Source of the DNA: Candidatus Omnitrophota bacterium
GTDB lineage: Bacteria; Omnitrophota; Gorgyraeia; JAUYCX01
Length of the DNA: 64,000 nt
Assembly (NCBI GenBank): GCA_030692045.1
Contig: JAUYCX010000035.1
Location: 62,001-126,000, forward strand
Direction of reading: 5' to 3'
Shown here: piece after piece, positions 41,995 to 50,769 of the stretch
Position numbering within the stretch: position 1 is the stretch's first letter
Layout of the letters: each line of letters begins with the position of its first letter
Notes under the pieces: generated by a model
What the model saw: only the letters and a program-made list of their open reading frames with translations
Database searches by the model: none
What the model was told of the DNA's origin: nothing
Position numbers and translations under genes: made by a program

Positions 41995-43698
41995 ATGGAG
42001 AAAAAACTTATAAGAATAGCCATTGCTCAAATAAATACTACGGTTGGTGATTTAGAGGGAAATTATAAGAAGGTCGTAGATTATATTAACAAGGCTGTTG
42101 GCAATGGTTGCGATATAGTCACATTTCCAGAATTAGCCATTACGGGCTATCCTCCGGAGGACCTTTTACTAAAGCCGAAATTTATAGAGGATAATATTAA
42201 TGCTTTAAATAAAATCGTGAAAGAGAACTTAGGAATAGTTTCCATAATTGGATTTGTGGATAGAAAGAAACAAAATTTATATAACTCAGCCGCTCTTATT
42301 TATAAAGATAAAATTTGCGGTATTTATCATAAGATGTTTTTACCCAATTATGGAGTTTTTGATGAAAAAAGGTATTTTACCAGTGGAAATACTTATTTAG
42401 TTGCCCTGATGGATGGTGTTTATTTTGGGATAAATATTTGTGAAGATATTTGGGAAGATGAGCCAATCAGAATAATGTCAAGATCAGGCATAAAGCTTAT
42501 CTTTAATATTAATGCCTCGCCTTATCATATGGGTAAGATAGATTTGAGAAAGAAAATGTTACTTAGCCGCACAAGAAAAGATAACAGCGTTATTTCTTAT
42601 AATAACCTTGTTGGCGGCCAAGATGAGCTCGTTTTTGACGGAAGAAGCATGCTGGTGGATGGGGAAAATTTAGTTTGCTTTGGCAAGCCATTCCAAGAAG
42701 ATTTGCTTATCCATGATTTGGCTATATCCAATTTTTTAAAGGAAGTTAGACTAACAAGAATAAATTCCAATTTAAAATTAATAAAAATTCCCAAGACTAT
42801 CGCAAGCAAAAACTTAAAATTTATTTCTAAAAATATATCTGTTCAAATGCCCGCTCTTAAAGAAGTTTATTTAGCTTTAATATTAGGTTTGCAGGATTAT
42901 GTCAAAAAAAATAATTTTAAAAAGGCAGTAATTGGTTTAAGCGGCGGCATTGATTCTAGTCTTACCGCAGCTTTAGCAGTTCAAGCTTTGGGAAAGGATA
43001 ATGTTATAGGCGTATTTATGCCATCACAGTTTTCTTCTTTGGAGAGTAGAAAATTTGCTTTGCAGTTAGCTAACAATCTTGGCATTAACTTTAAAGAAAT
43101 TTCCATTCAAAGGATTTTTGATTGTTTTAAAGAAACATTGCGTGATATTTTTAAAAATTCCAAGGAGGATATAACCGAAGAAAATCTTCAAGCCAGAATT
43201 AGGGGCAATGTCTTAATGGCTCTCTCTAACAAATTTGGCTGGCTCGTTGTTACAACGGGAAATAAAAGTGAAATGAGTACTGGTTATGCCACGCTTTACG
43301 GAGATATGGCTGGAGGCTTTGCGCTTATTAAGGATGTGCCTAAGACGTTAGTTTTTGAGCTATCGAGATTTTTCAATGCCGAAGCAGGTCAAGAGGTTAT
43401 TCCAGAGGCTGTTATTAAAAGGGAACCCACAGCAGAGTTAAGGCCAAATCAGAAAGATAGCGATAGTTTGCCCCCCTACAAAATTTTAGACAAAATTATC
43501 AAATTTTATGTAGAAGATAATCTTAGCTACAAAGAAATAATGGGGAGTGGTTTTAGTAGAGCAACAGTTAGTAAGGTGATAGCTTTAATAGATAGAGCTG
43601 AATACAAAAGGCGTCAAGCCCCTCCTGGAATAAAAATTACACCTCGGGCATTTGGCAGGGATAGGAGGATGCCTATAACAAATAGGTATAAAGGTTGA
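41995..43698 (+). CDS. nadE: Glutamine-dependent NAD synthetase
   Basis: 567 residues. N-terminal nitrilase/glutaminase domain with Glu in FPELAITGYPPEDLLL, Lys in HKMFLPNYGVFDE and Cys in GINICEDIWED; C-terminal synthetase with LSGGIDSSLTAALAV and TTGNKSEMSTGYATLYG. Makes NAD from deamido-NAD using glutamine nitrogen. It heads the nitrogen-themed stretch leading to amt and glnB. Confidence 0.95.
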   Translation: MEKKLIRIAIAQINTTVGDLEGNYKKVVDYINKAVGNGCDIVTFPELAITGYPPEDLLLKPKFIEDNINALNKIVKENLGIVSIIGFVDRKKQNLYNSAALIYKDKICGIYHKMFLPNYGVFDEKRYFTSGNTYLVALMDGVYFGINICEDIWEDEPIRIMSRSGIKLIFNINASPYHMGKIDLRKKMLLSRTRKDNSVISYNNLVGGQDELVFDGRSMLVDGENLVCFGKPFQEDLLIHDLAISNFLKEVRLTRINSNLKLIKIPKTIASKNLKFISKNISVQMPALKEVYLALILGLQDYVKKNNFKKAVIGLSGGIDSSLTAALAVQALGKDNVIGVFMPSQFSSLESRKFALQLANNLGINFKEISIQRIFDCFKETLRDIFKNSKEDITEENLQARIRGNVLMALSNKFGWLVVTTGNKSEMSTGYATLYGDMAGGFALIKDVPKTLVFELSRFFNAEAGQEVIPEAVIKREPTAELRPNQKDSDSLPPYKILDKIIKFYVEDNLSYKEIMGSGFSRATVSKVIALIDRAEYKRRQAPPGIKITPRAFGRDRRMPITNRYKG

Positions 43699-43738
43699 TT
43701 TAACTTTTATCGCGAGGCAGCGATAGATAAAGGCAAAG

Positions 43739-43790
43739 AAGCCCTTTTTTTACCATTTATGGTTTTTGGCAAAAAAAGGGCTTTATTTTT
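43739..43790 (+). terminator. Intrinsic terminator after nadE
   Basis: Arms aagccctttttttacc (43739-43754) and ggcaaaaaaagggctt (43768-43783), one mismatch, then TATTTTT. A smaller tatcgc-gaggca-gcgata hairpin precedes it at 43708-43725. Confidence 0.8.
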
Positions 43791-43791
43791 A

Positions 43792-43865
43792 TCCGCCTTC
43801 ACCGAAGAACTTTCGTCTTCGGCTTCGGCGGATACCCCTATGAAGTCCCGACGAATAGTCGGGAC
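43792..43865. repeat. GC-rich palindromes ahead of the sigma-like gene
   Basis: tccgcc/ggcgga arms (43792-43797, 43827-43832) enclose ccgaaga-actttcg-tcttcgg; next comes GTCCCGAC-GAATA-GTCGGGAC (43845-43865), the same word as at 17762-17780. They extend the reading frame upstream of the real start. Confidence 0.65.
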
Positions 43866-43878
43866 GAAGGAGGGTAAA

Positions 43879-44406
43879 ATGGCACAAAATGATTTTCAAA
43901 TAATTTTAGAACAGATAAAAGAACCTTTAAAAATGATGGTTAAAAGGGTTAATGGCCATCATCAGGAATTGGACGATGATGATCTTTTTCAAGAAGCCTT
44001 GCTTCATTTATGGCAAAGATTAGCTAAGGGCGAGCTTTTTGACAAAAATAAATCATATATTTTAAAGAGTTGCTTTTTTTATTTAAAAAATTATTTAAGG
44101 AATAAATGTTTTTCTTATAAACTAACTAGCCTAGAGACTCCTATTGATGAAAATGGCACAAGATTACAAGATGTTTTGTCAATTGAAGATGCATATGAGT
44201 TAAGAAGTTTTGAGAAAAACATTTTAATAGAAGATATAAGAAAATGCAAACTTACTTCTCGGGAAAATGACGTTTTGGAGTTTTTCTTAAAAGGTCTTAC
44301 TACCAGAGAAATCGCAGCAATTTTAAATATCTCTCACGTAAGGGTGGTCAAATTAATTTCTAAGATAAAAGAAAAGTATAAAAAAGGGGGTTACCAAAAA
44401 GAATAG
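43879..44406 (+). CDS. Sigma-70-family (ECF-like) RNA polymerase factor
   Basis: 175 residues from ATG 43879 (AGGAGGG upstream). Region 2-like helix DDDDLFQEALLHLWQRL at about 40 and region 4 helix-turn-helix LTSRENDVLEFFLKGLTTRE, IAAILNISHVRVVKLISK. No clear anti-sigma factor nearby. Sits directly ahead of the barrel-amt-glnB genes, so it may control them; this is position-based inference. Confidence 0.75.
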   Translation: MAQNDFQIILEQIKEPLKMMVKRVNGHHQELDDDDLFQEALLHLWQRLAKGELFDKNKSYILKSCFFYLKNYLRNKCFSYKLTSLETPIDENGTRLQDVLSIEDAYELRSFEKNILIEDIRKCKLTSRENDVLEFFLKGLTTREIAAILNISHVRVVKLISKIKEKYKKGGYQKE

Positions 44407-44449
44407 TTTTTTACTTAAATAAGTAAAGCCACACACAGTTGTGTATAAC

Positions 44450-44545
44450 AAAGGCGTTCTTGAAAGGAACGCCTTTATCATTTAAGACACAGGCGTCTTT
44501 TATGCCAGTGAGGGAGATTCAAGGGGCATAAAAGACGCTTTTTTA
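44450..44545 (+). promoter_or_regulatory. Tandem-hairpin leader with terminator
   Basis: Hairpin 1: aaaggcgttc (44450-44459) with gaacgccttt (44467-44476), loop ttgaaag. Hairpin 2: gcgtcttttatgcc (44493-44506) with ggcataaaagacgc (44525-44538), 14 bp, followed by TTTTTTATT, a proper intrinsic terminator upstream of the ribosome binding site AAAGGAG (44561). The lead-in ACAAAGGCGT is shared with the nadE leader. Confidence 0.65.
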
Positions 44546-44574
44546 TTAAAACTTTCAGCGAAAGGAGAAAACAG

Positions 44575-45318
44575 ATGAGGATTTTAAAAATTTTAACTTT
44601 TCTGGTTACGAGTTACGGGTTAATGGTTACTTTTTGTTATGCCACACCTTCTACTCATATCTGGGCACCTTCAACAGATGTACAAGCTTATAAAAAGTGG
44701 CATATCACCTCAGATTTTTATGTGCCTACAGAGAATGATGTCAATGATGCTCGCCCAAGCACTGTTACGAATTTTGGTCTGACAGTGGGTATTTTGCCGT
44801 TTAAAAAGTTAAATGCTGAAGTTGGCTTTGACCACAAATCCGGAACCGGCGTTGATGATTATCCTATGTATTTTAATGCCAAATTAGGCATTCCTGAAGA
44901 TGTTTACGGTAAATTCTTTCCTGCCTTGGCTGGTGGTATATATGATGTGGGCACAAAAGATGGTAAGACAAATTATAATGTAGGTTACTTTAAGGCAGGT
45001 AAGACATTGGCTTTAGAAGATTTATCTTTGGGAAGATTCTCTTTGGGATATTTTAATGGCAATTCCAAATTGCTTAAACATGGCGAGAAGAAAGATAGCG
45101 TTGGCATATTAGCTTGTTGGGAAAGGACAATGACTGAGATTTCTGATAAGTTGTGGGTGGCAGTGGACTATCAGGGGACCAAATCTTCTTATGGTACTTT
45201 GAATTTAGGCTTTGCTTGGAAATTTGCCGATAATGTTTCGGCAATTTTTGGTTACGATATTTATAATAATCGTGATTTAGCTAACACTTTTACTGTGCAG
45301 GTAGATATTGATTTTTAA
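44575..45318 (+). CDS. Outer-membrane beta-barrel protein
   Basis: 247 residues. Signal peptide ending at CYATPST; alternating-residue strands through the chain (for example WHITSDFYVPTENDVNDAR, LNLGFAWKFADNVSAIFGYD) and final residue Phe (VDIDF), typical of BamA-inserted barrels. No known family named. Placed between a terminator-bearing leader and amt, so possibly a nitrogen-regulated pore. Confidence 0.65.
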   Translation: MRILKILTFLVTSYGLMVTFCYATPSTHIWAPSTDVQAYKKWHITSDFYVPTENDVNDARPSTVTNFGLTVGILPFKKLNAEVGFDHKSGTGVDDYPMYFNAKLGIPEDVYGKFFPALAGGIYDVGTKDGKTNYNVGYFKAGKTLALEDLSLGRFSLGYFNGNSKLLKHGEKKDSVGILACWERTMTEISDKLWVAVDYQGTKSSYGTLNLGFAWKFADNVSAIFGYDIYNNRDLANTFTVQVDIDF

Positions 45319-45321
45319 TGA

Positions 45322-45434
45322 GGGCACAATTTACGGAACATAGTGAACGTAAATTGTATGCCCGAATTAATCCCGCACCAATTTACTATTCAAGTAGTTT
45401 TATTTTAGAAACAAGAATAAAAAAGGTGCGGGAT
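45322..45434. repeat. Composite palindromic element, copy 3
   Basis: Hairpin acaatttacg (45326-45335) / cgtaaattgt (45348-45357), extended by gggc/gccc, with loop gaacatagtgaa; then tcccgcacc (45371-45379) pairing ggtgcggga (45425-45433) around 45 AT-rich bases. Half-sites (cggaac ... agtgaacg; gaattaatccc) match copies 1 and 2. Confidence 0.72.
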
Positions 45435-45457
45435 AAGAAGGATTGGAGGAATGCTAA

Positions 45458-47017
45458 ATGAAGAAAAAATGGTTTAGTTTATGGTGCCTGGCATTTTTAA
45501 GTTTGCTGATAACAAACTTTGCCTTTGCTCAAGACCCCTCGGGTGCAAATACAGGAACAATTGCTGATATTCCGGCTGCTGTAGCTGGACAACCCACACT
45601 TGAAGAAGTAGCAGCTGTGGCCGGACATAATAAGATTGCCATCAATTTTGTCTGGATACTGATTGCAGGATTTCTAGTTATGTTTATGCAGCCGGGATTT
45701 GCTATGGTAGAAACAGGCTTAACCCGGGCTAAGAACGTGGCACATACTATGGCCATGAATTTTATGATTTACCCATTAGGCATGCTGGGTTTCTATATCT
45801 GCGGGTTTGCTTTTATGTTTGGTGGTTTGGGTGCTTTGGGAACTTTGGGTGGTTATGCTGGATTAAATCATGAGTTTACGATTAATCTTTTTGGTAAATC
45901 TTTTGGACTATTTGGAACCAAAGGATTTTTTCTTTCCGGCTCTGCTTATGATGTGGCAGTGTTTTCACTCTTTCTTTTTCAGATGGTGTTTATGGATACC
46001 ACTGCTACCATTCCCACGGGAGCAATGGCTGAACGCTGGAAATTTCTCTCTTTCTTTATCTACGGTTGGTTTGTGGGAACTGTGATTTATCCGATTTTTG
46101 GCAACTGGGTCTGGGGTGGTGGGTGGCTGGCGATGTTGGGACAGAATTTTGGTTTAGGTCATGGCCATGTAGACTTTGCTGGTTCATCAGTAGTCCATAT
46201 GACCGGAGGTGTGATGGCCTTGGTAGGAGCCTGGCTTTTAGGCCCGCGCTTAGGTAAATTCAATCGCGATGGCAGCCCCAATCCTATACCTGGGCATAAT
46301 ATTCCCATGGCAGTGATTGGAACCTTTATTCTGGCTTTTGGTTGGTTTGGTTTTAATGCCGGTTCAACTTTAGCTGGAGGAGACTTACGCATAGGTGTCA
46401 TTGCTACCAATACCATGTTAGCTTCTGCTACAGGTGCAGTGGCGGCGACACTCTGGATGTGGCTGGTGCGTACCAAAAAGCCCGATCCCAGTATGATGTG
46501 TAATGGTATGTTGGCTGGCCTGGTAGCAATCACTGCTCCTTGTGCTTTTGTTAACTCTCTAAGCGCCTGTCTCGTTGGGCTAATCGCTGGTGTATTAGTA
46601 GTAGAATCTGTATTCTTTATTGAAGGCAAACTTAAAATTGACGACCCTGTAGGCGCTATATCTGTGCACGGTGTTAATGGCGCCTGGGGATGTCTTGCCT
46701 TAGGACTTTTTGCAGACGGCACATATGGCGAAGGTTTTAATGGTGTGGCAGGAGCCGTGAAGGGATTATTCTATGGTGATCCTTCCCAGTTTATTGCCCA
46801 GTGTATTGGAATAACTTCCAATATTATCTATGTGGGATTAGTTTCGCTAATCGTTTTTAAGCTCATCGATGTTCTGGTAGGTAACCGTGTAGAACCAGAA
46901 GCCGAAATTCAAGGATTGGATATTCCTGAAATGGGAGTTCCGGGTTACGCGGGGGTAAAGTTAGACAAACACTCAGAAACCCCTATTTCTCAGGAAGTGT
47001 TTTCAAGAGATGAATGA
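45458..47017 (+). CDS. amt: Ammonium transporter Amt
   Basis: 519 residues. N-terminal signal-like helix (ends NFAFAQD), a linker, then the eleven-helix Amt fold: FMQPGFAMVETGLTRAKNV, FVGTVIYPIFGNWVWGGGWL, HMTGGVMALVGAW, FGWFGFNAGSTL and SVHGVNGAWGCLALGLFADG. Twin pore histidines are included in HMTGG and VHGVNG contexts. Linked to glnB, the usual partner that blocks the pore when nitrogen is plentiful. Coding DNA is somewhat richer in G+C than the surroundings. Confidence 0.95.
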   Translation: MKKKWFSLWCLAFLSLLITNFAFAQDPSGANTGTIADIPAAVAGQPTLEEVAAVAGHNKIAINFVWILIAGFLVMFMQPGFAMVETGLTRAKNVAHTMAMNFMIYPLGMLGFYICGFAFMFGGLGALGTLGGYAGLNHEFTINLFGKSFGLFGTKGFFLSGSAYDVAVFSLFLFQMVFMDTTATIPTGAMAERWKFLSFFIYGWFVGTVIYPIFGNWVWGGGWLAMLGQNFGLGHGHVDFAGSSVVHMTGGVMALVGAWLLGPRLGKFNRDGSPNPIPGHNIPMAVIGTFILAFGWFGFNAGSTLAGGDLRIGVIATNTMLASATGAVAATLWMWLVRTKKPDPSMMCNGMLAGLVAITAPCAFVNSLSACLVGLIAGVLVVESVFFIEGKLKIDDPVGAISVHGVNGAWGCLALGLFADGTYGEGFNGVAGAVKGLFYGDPSQFIAQCIGITSNIIYVGLVSLIVFKLIDVLVGNRVEPEAEIQGLDIPEMGVPGYAGVKLDKHSETPISQEVFSRDE

Positions 47018-47059
47018 AACACCGAGATTGAATAATAAGCGGAGGATGTCTTAAGATGA

Positions 47060-47114
47060 ATCCCGTTACACACTATTGTGCTGTAACGGGATACAAGGAG
47101 GTGTGTAACGGGAT
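47060..47114 (+). promoter_or_regulatory. glnB leader with two competing hairpins
   Basis: The segment atcccgttacacac (47060-47073) can pair perfectly (14 bp) with gtgtgtaacgggat (47101-47114), which includes the first two bases of the ATG, or with gtgctgtaacgggat (47078-47092) in a shorter hairpin that leaves AAGGAGG (47095-47101) and the start free. Looks like an RNA switch or a duplicated palindrome. Confidence 0.55.
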
Positions 47115-47451
47115 GAAAAAGATAGAAGCAATAATTCGTCCAGAGAAACTTGAAGCAGTGCGCTCTGCTTTAGAAGCAGTAGGTTACGCAGGTTTAATGA
47201 TTACTGAAATTGAAGGCCATGGCAAACAAAAAGGTATTACACAGCAGTGGCGCGGCAAGAAATATAAAGTAGAACTTCTTTCCAAGGTAAAGATAGAGAT
47301 TGTAGTTAAGGACCAGGATGTAGAGCGCATTATCAAGGCAATAAGTGATGCTGCCAAAACAGGTAAGATAGGTGATGGTAAGATTTTTGTCTATCCCATA
47401 GAGGATGCCTTAAGAATTCGCACAGGTGAGAAAGGAGAGGCGGCACTTTGA
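47113..47451 (+). CDS. glnB: Nitrogen regulatory protein P-II
   Basis: 112 residues from ATG 47113 (MKKIEAIIRPEKLE is the family start). T-loop QQWRGKKYKVELL keeps the uridylylation Tyr; KIGDGKIFVYPIEDALRIRTGEKGEAAL ends it. Senses 2-oxoglutarate/ATP and regulates Amt. Alternative ATG at 47056 with its own GGAGG would add 19 residues unlike any P-II. Confidence 0.94.
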   Translation: MKKIEAIIRPEKLEAVRSALEAVGYAGLMITEIEGHGKQKGITQQWRGKKYKVELLSKVKIEIVVKDQDVERIIKAISDAAKTGKIGDGKIFVYPIEDALRIRTGEKGEAAL

Positions 47452-47533
47452 AAGAAAGCATCTTAGCTAATTTTTTAAACCCCATTGCCAGGGTTTGGGG
47501 CAACCATACAAGAAATAAAAAAGTTAGGCAAAT

Positions 47534-48376
47534 TTAAATAGTCATGCTACTTATATATTCAACAATTTCTTTAGTGGTGGAGTCAGGTGTGGAGGCACCG
47601 GCAGTAATTCCTATGCCTTGAGCATCTTTAAACCAAAGTGGTTTTATTTCTTTTTTCGATTGTACCCAATAACTATGTTTATTAAGGGACTTAGAGATTT
47701 CATATAGCCTCTTGGTATTGGCGCTAGTTTTTGAACCGATAATTATCATTACATCATTCTCTAATGGCATTAGTTTTATTTCGCCTTGTTTTGTTCTGGT
47801 GGGAAGGCAAATCGTATTAAAAAACTTTAATTCTTTAATTTGCTGTTTTAAAATCGCCACTATTTTAAGGGTGTTTTCCATGTTTTGAGTAGACTGTACT
47901 ACAACTGCGGCTTTTTTTATTTTTTTCAATTTCTCATAGGGAATGTTTTCAAAACTTTCAATGACTAAAGCTTTATTTTTAAGTTGTCCAATAATCCCTT
48001 GCACTTCTTCATGTTTTTTATCACCCATAACGATAATTGTATAGCCTTTTTGTTCTAAATCCTTAGCAATTTTATGAATTTCTTTAACCATTGGGCAGGT
48101 AGCATCAACAATTTTATAACCCAGACTAAGCGCCCTGTTAAAAGTATTTATGCTAGCTCCGTGAGCGCGAATTAAGAGAGTTTTATTTTTGCCTTGCTTA
48201 AGTTTAATAATCTTTTTAATGCCTGCTTGTTGAATTTCTTTTATAACCTGCTCGTTATGGACAATATCACCGAGCATGTAAACCTTAGAACCAGAGCTTA
48301 TTGTTTTATAAGCAATCTCCAGCGCTCTTTTTACGCCAAAACAAAAACCCGCAGACTTTGCCAAGTTAATTTTCAT
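47534..48376 (-). CDS. ispH: 4-hydroxy-3-methylbut-2-enyl diphosphate reductase
   Basis: 280 residues. Last step of the MEP isoprenoid pathway. Cluster cysteines: SAGFCFGVKRAL, DATCPMVKEI and FNTICLPTRTKQ; EVQGI (proton-donor Glu) near 126. Isoprenoid units feed the polyprenyl synthase at 57069. Divergent from rex. Confidence 0.93.
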   Translation of the reverse strand: MKINLAKSAGFCFGVKRALEIAYKTISSGSKVYMLGDIVHNEQVIKEIQQAGIKKIIKLKQGKNKTLLIRAHGASINTFNRALSLGYKIVDATCPMVKEIHKIAKDLEQKGYTIIVMGDKKHEEVQGIIGQLKNKALVIESFENIPYEKLKKIKKAAVVVQSTQNMENTLKIVAILKQQIKELKFFNTICLPTRTKQGEIKLMPLENDVMIIIGSKTSANTKRLYEISKSLNKHSYWVQSKKEIKPLWFKDAQGIGITAGASTPDSTTKEIVEYISSMTI

Positions 48377-48468
48377 TTCAAAGTTTTTATAATTGAATTA
48401 TTTATTAAACTTAAACACAAACCGAACTTATAATATCATATGCGCTGGTTTAATCCAAATAAAAAATC

Positions 48469-48497
48469 TTGCTAATTATATTGCTATATGATATATT
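48469..48497 (+). promoter_or_regulatory. Probable promoter for rex
   Basis: TTGCTA (48469-48474), 17 bp, TATATT (48492-48497) in the 212-base gap between ispH and rex. Apart from this the gap shows nothing but AT-rich DNA. Confidence 0.5.
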
Positions 48498-48591
48498 AAC
48501 CCCATTCTTAAGTAAGCAATTGTTTTTGAAAAATTATAATATTTTATTAAACAGTAAAAGTTTTTAAGTAAATCAGCTTAATATTATTGTG

Positions 48592-49215
48592 ATGTCCAGA
48601 AAAAAAATCCCTTCAATAGTAATACCTCGTCTTTCCTTTTATTATCGAGCCCTTCTTGAATCAAGGGGGTCAGATTTTATCTCATCTGAAGAATTGGCAA
48701 AACTTACTGGATTTAATGCAGCTCAAATTAGAAAAGACCTAACCTACTTTGGTCAGTTTGGCATACCCAGTAAAGGCTACAAAATCGAAGACCTAAAACA
48801 AAAAATATTAAATATTTTGGGAACCGATAGGAAATGGAATGTGGGTTTGGTAGGGGTTGGCAATTTGGGTTCAGCATTATTATCTTATCGCGGCTTTGCC
48901 AAACAAGGCTTTGAAATAATCTCTGCTTTTGATAATGACTTAAGGAAAATCGGCAAAAAATTAGAAGGTGTAGAGGTACAGGATATAAGTGAATTATCCC
49001 AAACAGTTAAGGAAAAAAATATTCAGATTGGAATTGTGGCAGTGCCAGCAATTGCAGCTCAAGAGGTTATAAACACCTTAATAAAAGCGGGAGTTCGTGC
49101 AATATTAAACTTTGCTCCTATAAGACCTCAGGTGTCCAATAAAGTAGAGTTACTTAATATCGACCTTTCTATTGAAGTAGAGCGTTTGGCTTTTTTTCTA
49201 AGGCGCGGTAGATGA
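48592..49215 (+). CDS. rex: Redox-sensing transcriptional repressor Rex
   Basis: 207 residues. N-terminal winged helix with recognition region LAKLTGFNAAQIRKDLTYFG and C-terminal Rossmann domain VGLVGVGNLGSALLSY that binds NADH/NAD. Start ATG 48592 or GTG 48589. It is followed by two overlapping Rex-type operators and the NADH dehydrogenase operon, its obvious target. Confidence 0.95.
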   Translation: MSRKKIPSIVIPRLSFYYRALLESRGSDFISSEELAKLTGFNAAQIRKDLTYFGQFGIPSKGYKIEDLKQKILNILGTDRKWNVGLVGVGNLGSALLSYRGFAKQGFEIISAFDNDLRKIGKKLEGVEVQDISELSQTVKEKNIQIGIVAVPAIAAQEVINTLIKAGVRAILNFAPIRPQVSNKVELLNIDLSIEVERLAFFLRRGR

Positions 49216-49237
49216 GGACTTAATTTTTTAACCAAAT

Positions 49238-49270
49238 TTGTGATTATTTTCACTGTGAGAGATTTCACAA
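49238..49270 (+). promoter_or_regulatory. Two overlapping Rex operators
   Basis: Site 1 TTGTGATTATTTTCACTG (49238-49255) and site 2 CTGTGAGAGATTTCACAA (49253-49270) each match the Rex consensus TTGTGA-N6-TCACAA. Site 2 ends one base before the ATG of the next gene, so bound Rex would block transcription. No Shine-Dalgarno lies between. Confidence 0.85.
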
Positions 49271-49271
49271 A

Positions 49272-50768
49272 ATGATTAGACATTTTCATTCTTTTAAGGG
49301 CGGATATAAGTTTATTAATTTTTCTGGCCAGCCAAAAAATGACTTAATTGAGTTGGCCATTCCCGAAAAGGTTATAATTCCTTTAAGGCAGGGCTTTGGT
49401 ACAGAGGTAAAGCCACTTGTAAAAAAAGGCGATATGGTTTTTGCAGGTCAGATTATTGGCCGCGATGATGAAGGCGTTTCTTCTCCGGTTCATTCGTCGG
49501 TTAACGGCATCGTTGAAGATGTGAAAAAAATGAATTACTTCAAAAGAGAAGTAACGATGGTGGTTATCAAATCCGACAGAACCAGAGATTATCACAAAAT
49601 CGAAGGCTACTGTGCTAATTGGGAGCAATTGGATAATGAAAAAATTGAAAAGCTTCTTTATCTTTCCGGCGTAACATCTTTAGACAGGGAAGGCATACCC
49701 ACAAGATTTAAAAGTTCAATCATTTCTTCCTCCGATGTAAAAAGCCTTATCATCCATGGCGTTGGTTCAGAGCCTTACAATATTTCCTTGGATGTTTTAT
49801 TGGGCCAAAAGAAATTACTTCATTTTGTGGAGGGTATCAAAATACTAAAAAAGATAATTCCAAATGCCAAGGTTCGCTTAGCCTTAAATTCCCATCGTAA
49901 ACGCCTTTTGGAAGAAGTCAATAAGCTTACTTCAAACCTAACCTGGTTAGATATTTATCCCTTGGAACCAAAATATCCCCAAGGTTATGACGAGATGCTG
50001 GTTCCTACCATTTTAAACAGAAAATTCCCCTTTGGTTATTCCGCGGCAAATATCGGAATCGTCGTCTTAAATATTCAGGCTGTTGTGAGCGTTTATGAAG
50101 CTGTTGCAGAGGGAAAGCCGCTTATCGAAAGAATTATTGCCTTTTGCGGGCCAAATATGAAAGATAGTATTCATGCCAGGGTAAGGATAGGCACCACCTT
50201 GGGCAATATTGTTTTAGAGAGGTTAAAAGAAGATTTGCCCAGCAGGGTAGTTTTAAATAGTTTGCTTACCGGAGCGACTTTAAATGACTTTGATCTTCCG
50301 GTAGATAGAACATACTCACAGATTATTGCAATTCCTGAGAATAAAAACCGCGAGTTTTTGGCATTTATTAGGCCCGGGGCAAAGCGTTATTCATATTCGC
50401 GCACATTTTTATCAAAGCTACTTCCTTGGCTGGAAAAATATTGCGATACAAATATGCATGGCGAAGAAAGGCCCTGTATAAGCTGTAATTATTGCGAGGA
50501 GGTCTGCCCGGTCCAAATTATACCTCATCTTATCAGCAGGTATGTTAGAAAAAACATTATTGATGAGACCTTGATGAATTATCAGATTTTTCACTGCATA
50601 GAATGCGGTTTATGCAGTTTTGTCTGTCCTTCCAAAATCCCGCTTACCAGTATTATGGTAGAGGGCCAGGAAAAGCTGGTTATGCAGGGATGCGACCGCA
50701 CCCAGTGTGTACTGCCTTATTTTGACTTAAAAGGAATCGAAGAATATAGAGGGGTAAGGGAACTGTAA
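49272..50768 (+). CDS. rnfC: RnfC/NqrA-type NADH dehydrogenase subunit with two 4Fe-4S sites
   Basis: 498 residues. N-terminal biotinyl-like part (FKGGYKFINFSGQPKN, PLVKKGDMVFAGQIIG, SPVHSSVNGIVE), Rossmann-like middle and a C-terminal ferredoxin domain with CISCNYCEEVCPVQIIPH and CIECGLCSFVCPSK. NqrA proteins have lost these cysteines, RnfC keeps them, so this subunit is RnfC-like. It starts an operon whose other members look like NQR. G+C is higher than average here. First gene behind the Rex operators. Confidence 0.88.
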   Translation: MIRHFHSFKGGYKFINFSGQPKNDLIELAIPEKVIIPLRQGFGTEVKPLVKKGDMVFAGQIIGRDDEGVSSPVHSSVNGIVEDVKKMNYFKREVTMVVIKSDRTRDYHKIEGYCANWEQLDNEKIEKLLYLSGVTSLDREGIPTRFKSSIISSSDVKSLIIHGVGSEPYNISLDVLLGQKKLLHFVEGIKILKKIIPNAKVRLALNSHRKRLLEEVNKLTSNLTWLDIYPLEPKYPQGYDEMLVPTILNRKFPFGYSAANIGIVVLNIQAVVSVYEAVAEGKPLIERIIAFCGPNMKDSIHARVRIGTTLGNIVLERLKEDLPSRVVLNSLLTGATLNDFDLPVDRTYSQIIAIPENKNREFLAFIRPGAKRYSYSRTFLSKLLPWLEKYCDTNMHGEERPCISCNYCEEVCPVQIIPHLISRYVRKNIIDETLMNYQIFHCIECGLCSFVCPSKIPLTSIMVEGQEKLVMQGCDRTQCVLPYFDLKGIEEYRGVREL

Positions 50769-50769
50769 T

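Noticed and set aside
43759-43878. Longer sigma-like protein starting at 43759
   Set aside because: The extra 40 codons are made of a terminator and GC palindromes; AGGAGGG supports ATG 43879.
44450-44545. ANTAR-type RNA target (two hexaloop hairpins)
   Set aside because: One possible AGTGAG hexaloop exists, but its stem is only two base pairs and the first hairpin loop is 7 bases; kept as an unspecified attenuator.
41849-45457. Sigma-54 promoter for the nitrogen genes
   Set aside because: No TGGC-N8-TTGC type sequence was found in the gaps ahead of nadE, the barrel gene or amt.
46159-46722. Minus-strand open frame of 187 codons inside amt
   Set aside because: Shadow of a strongly conserved transporter; no ribosome site or domain.
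47056-47112. P-II starting at 47056
   Set aside because: Would add 19 residues before the invariant MKKIEAIIRPEKLE start, although that ATG has its own GGAGG.
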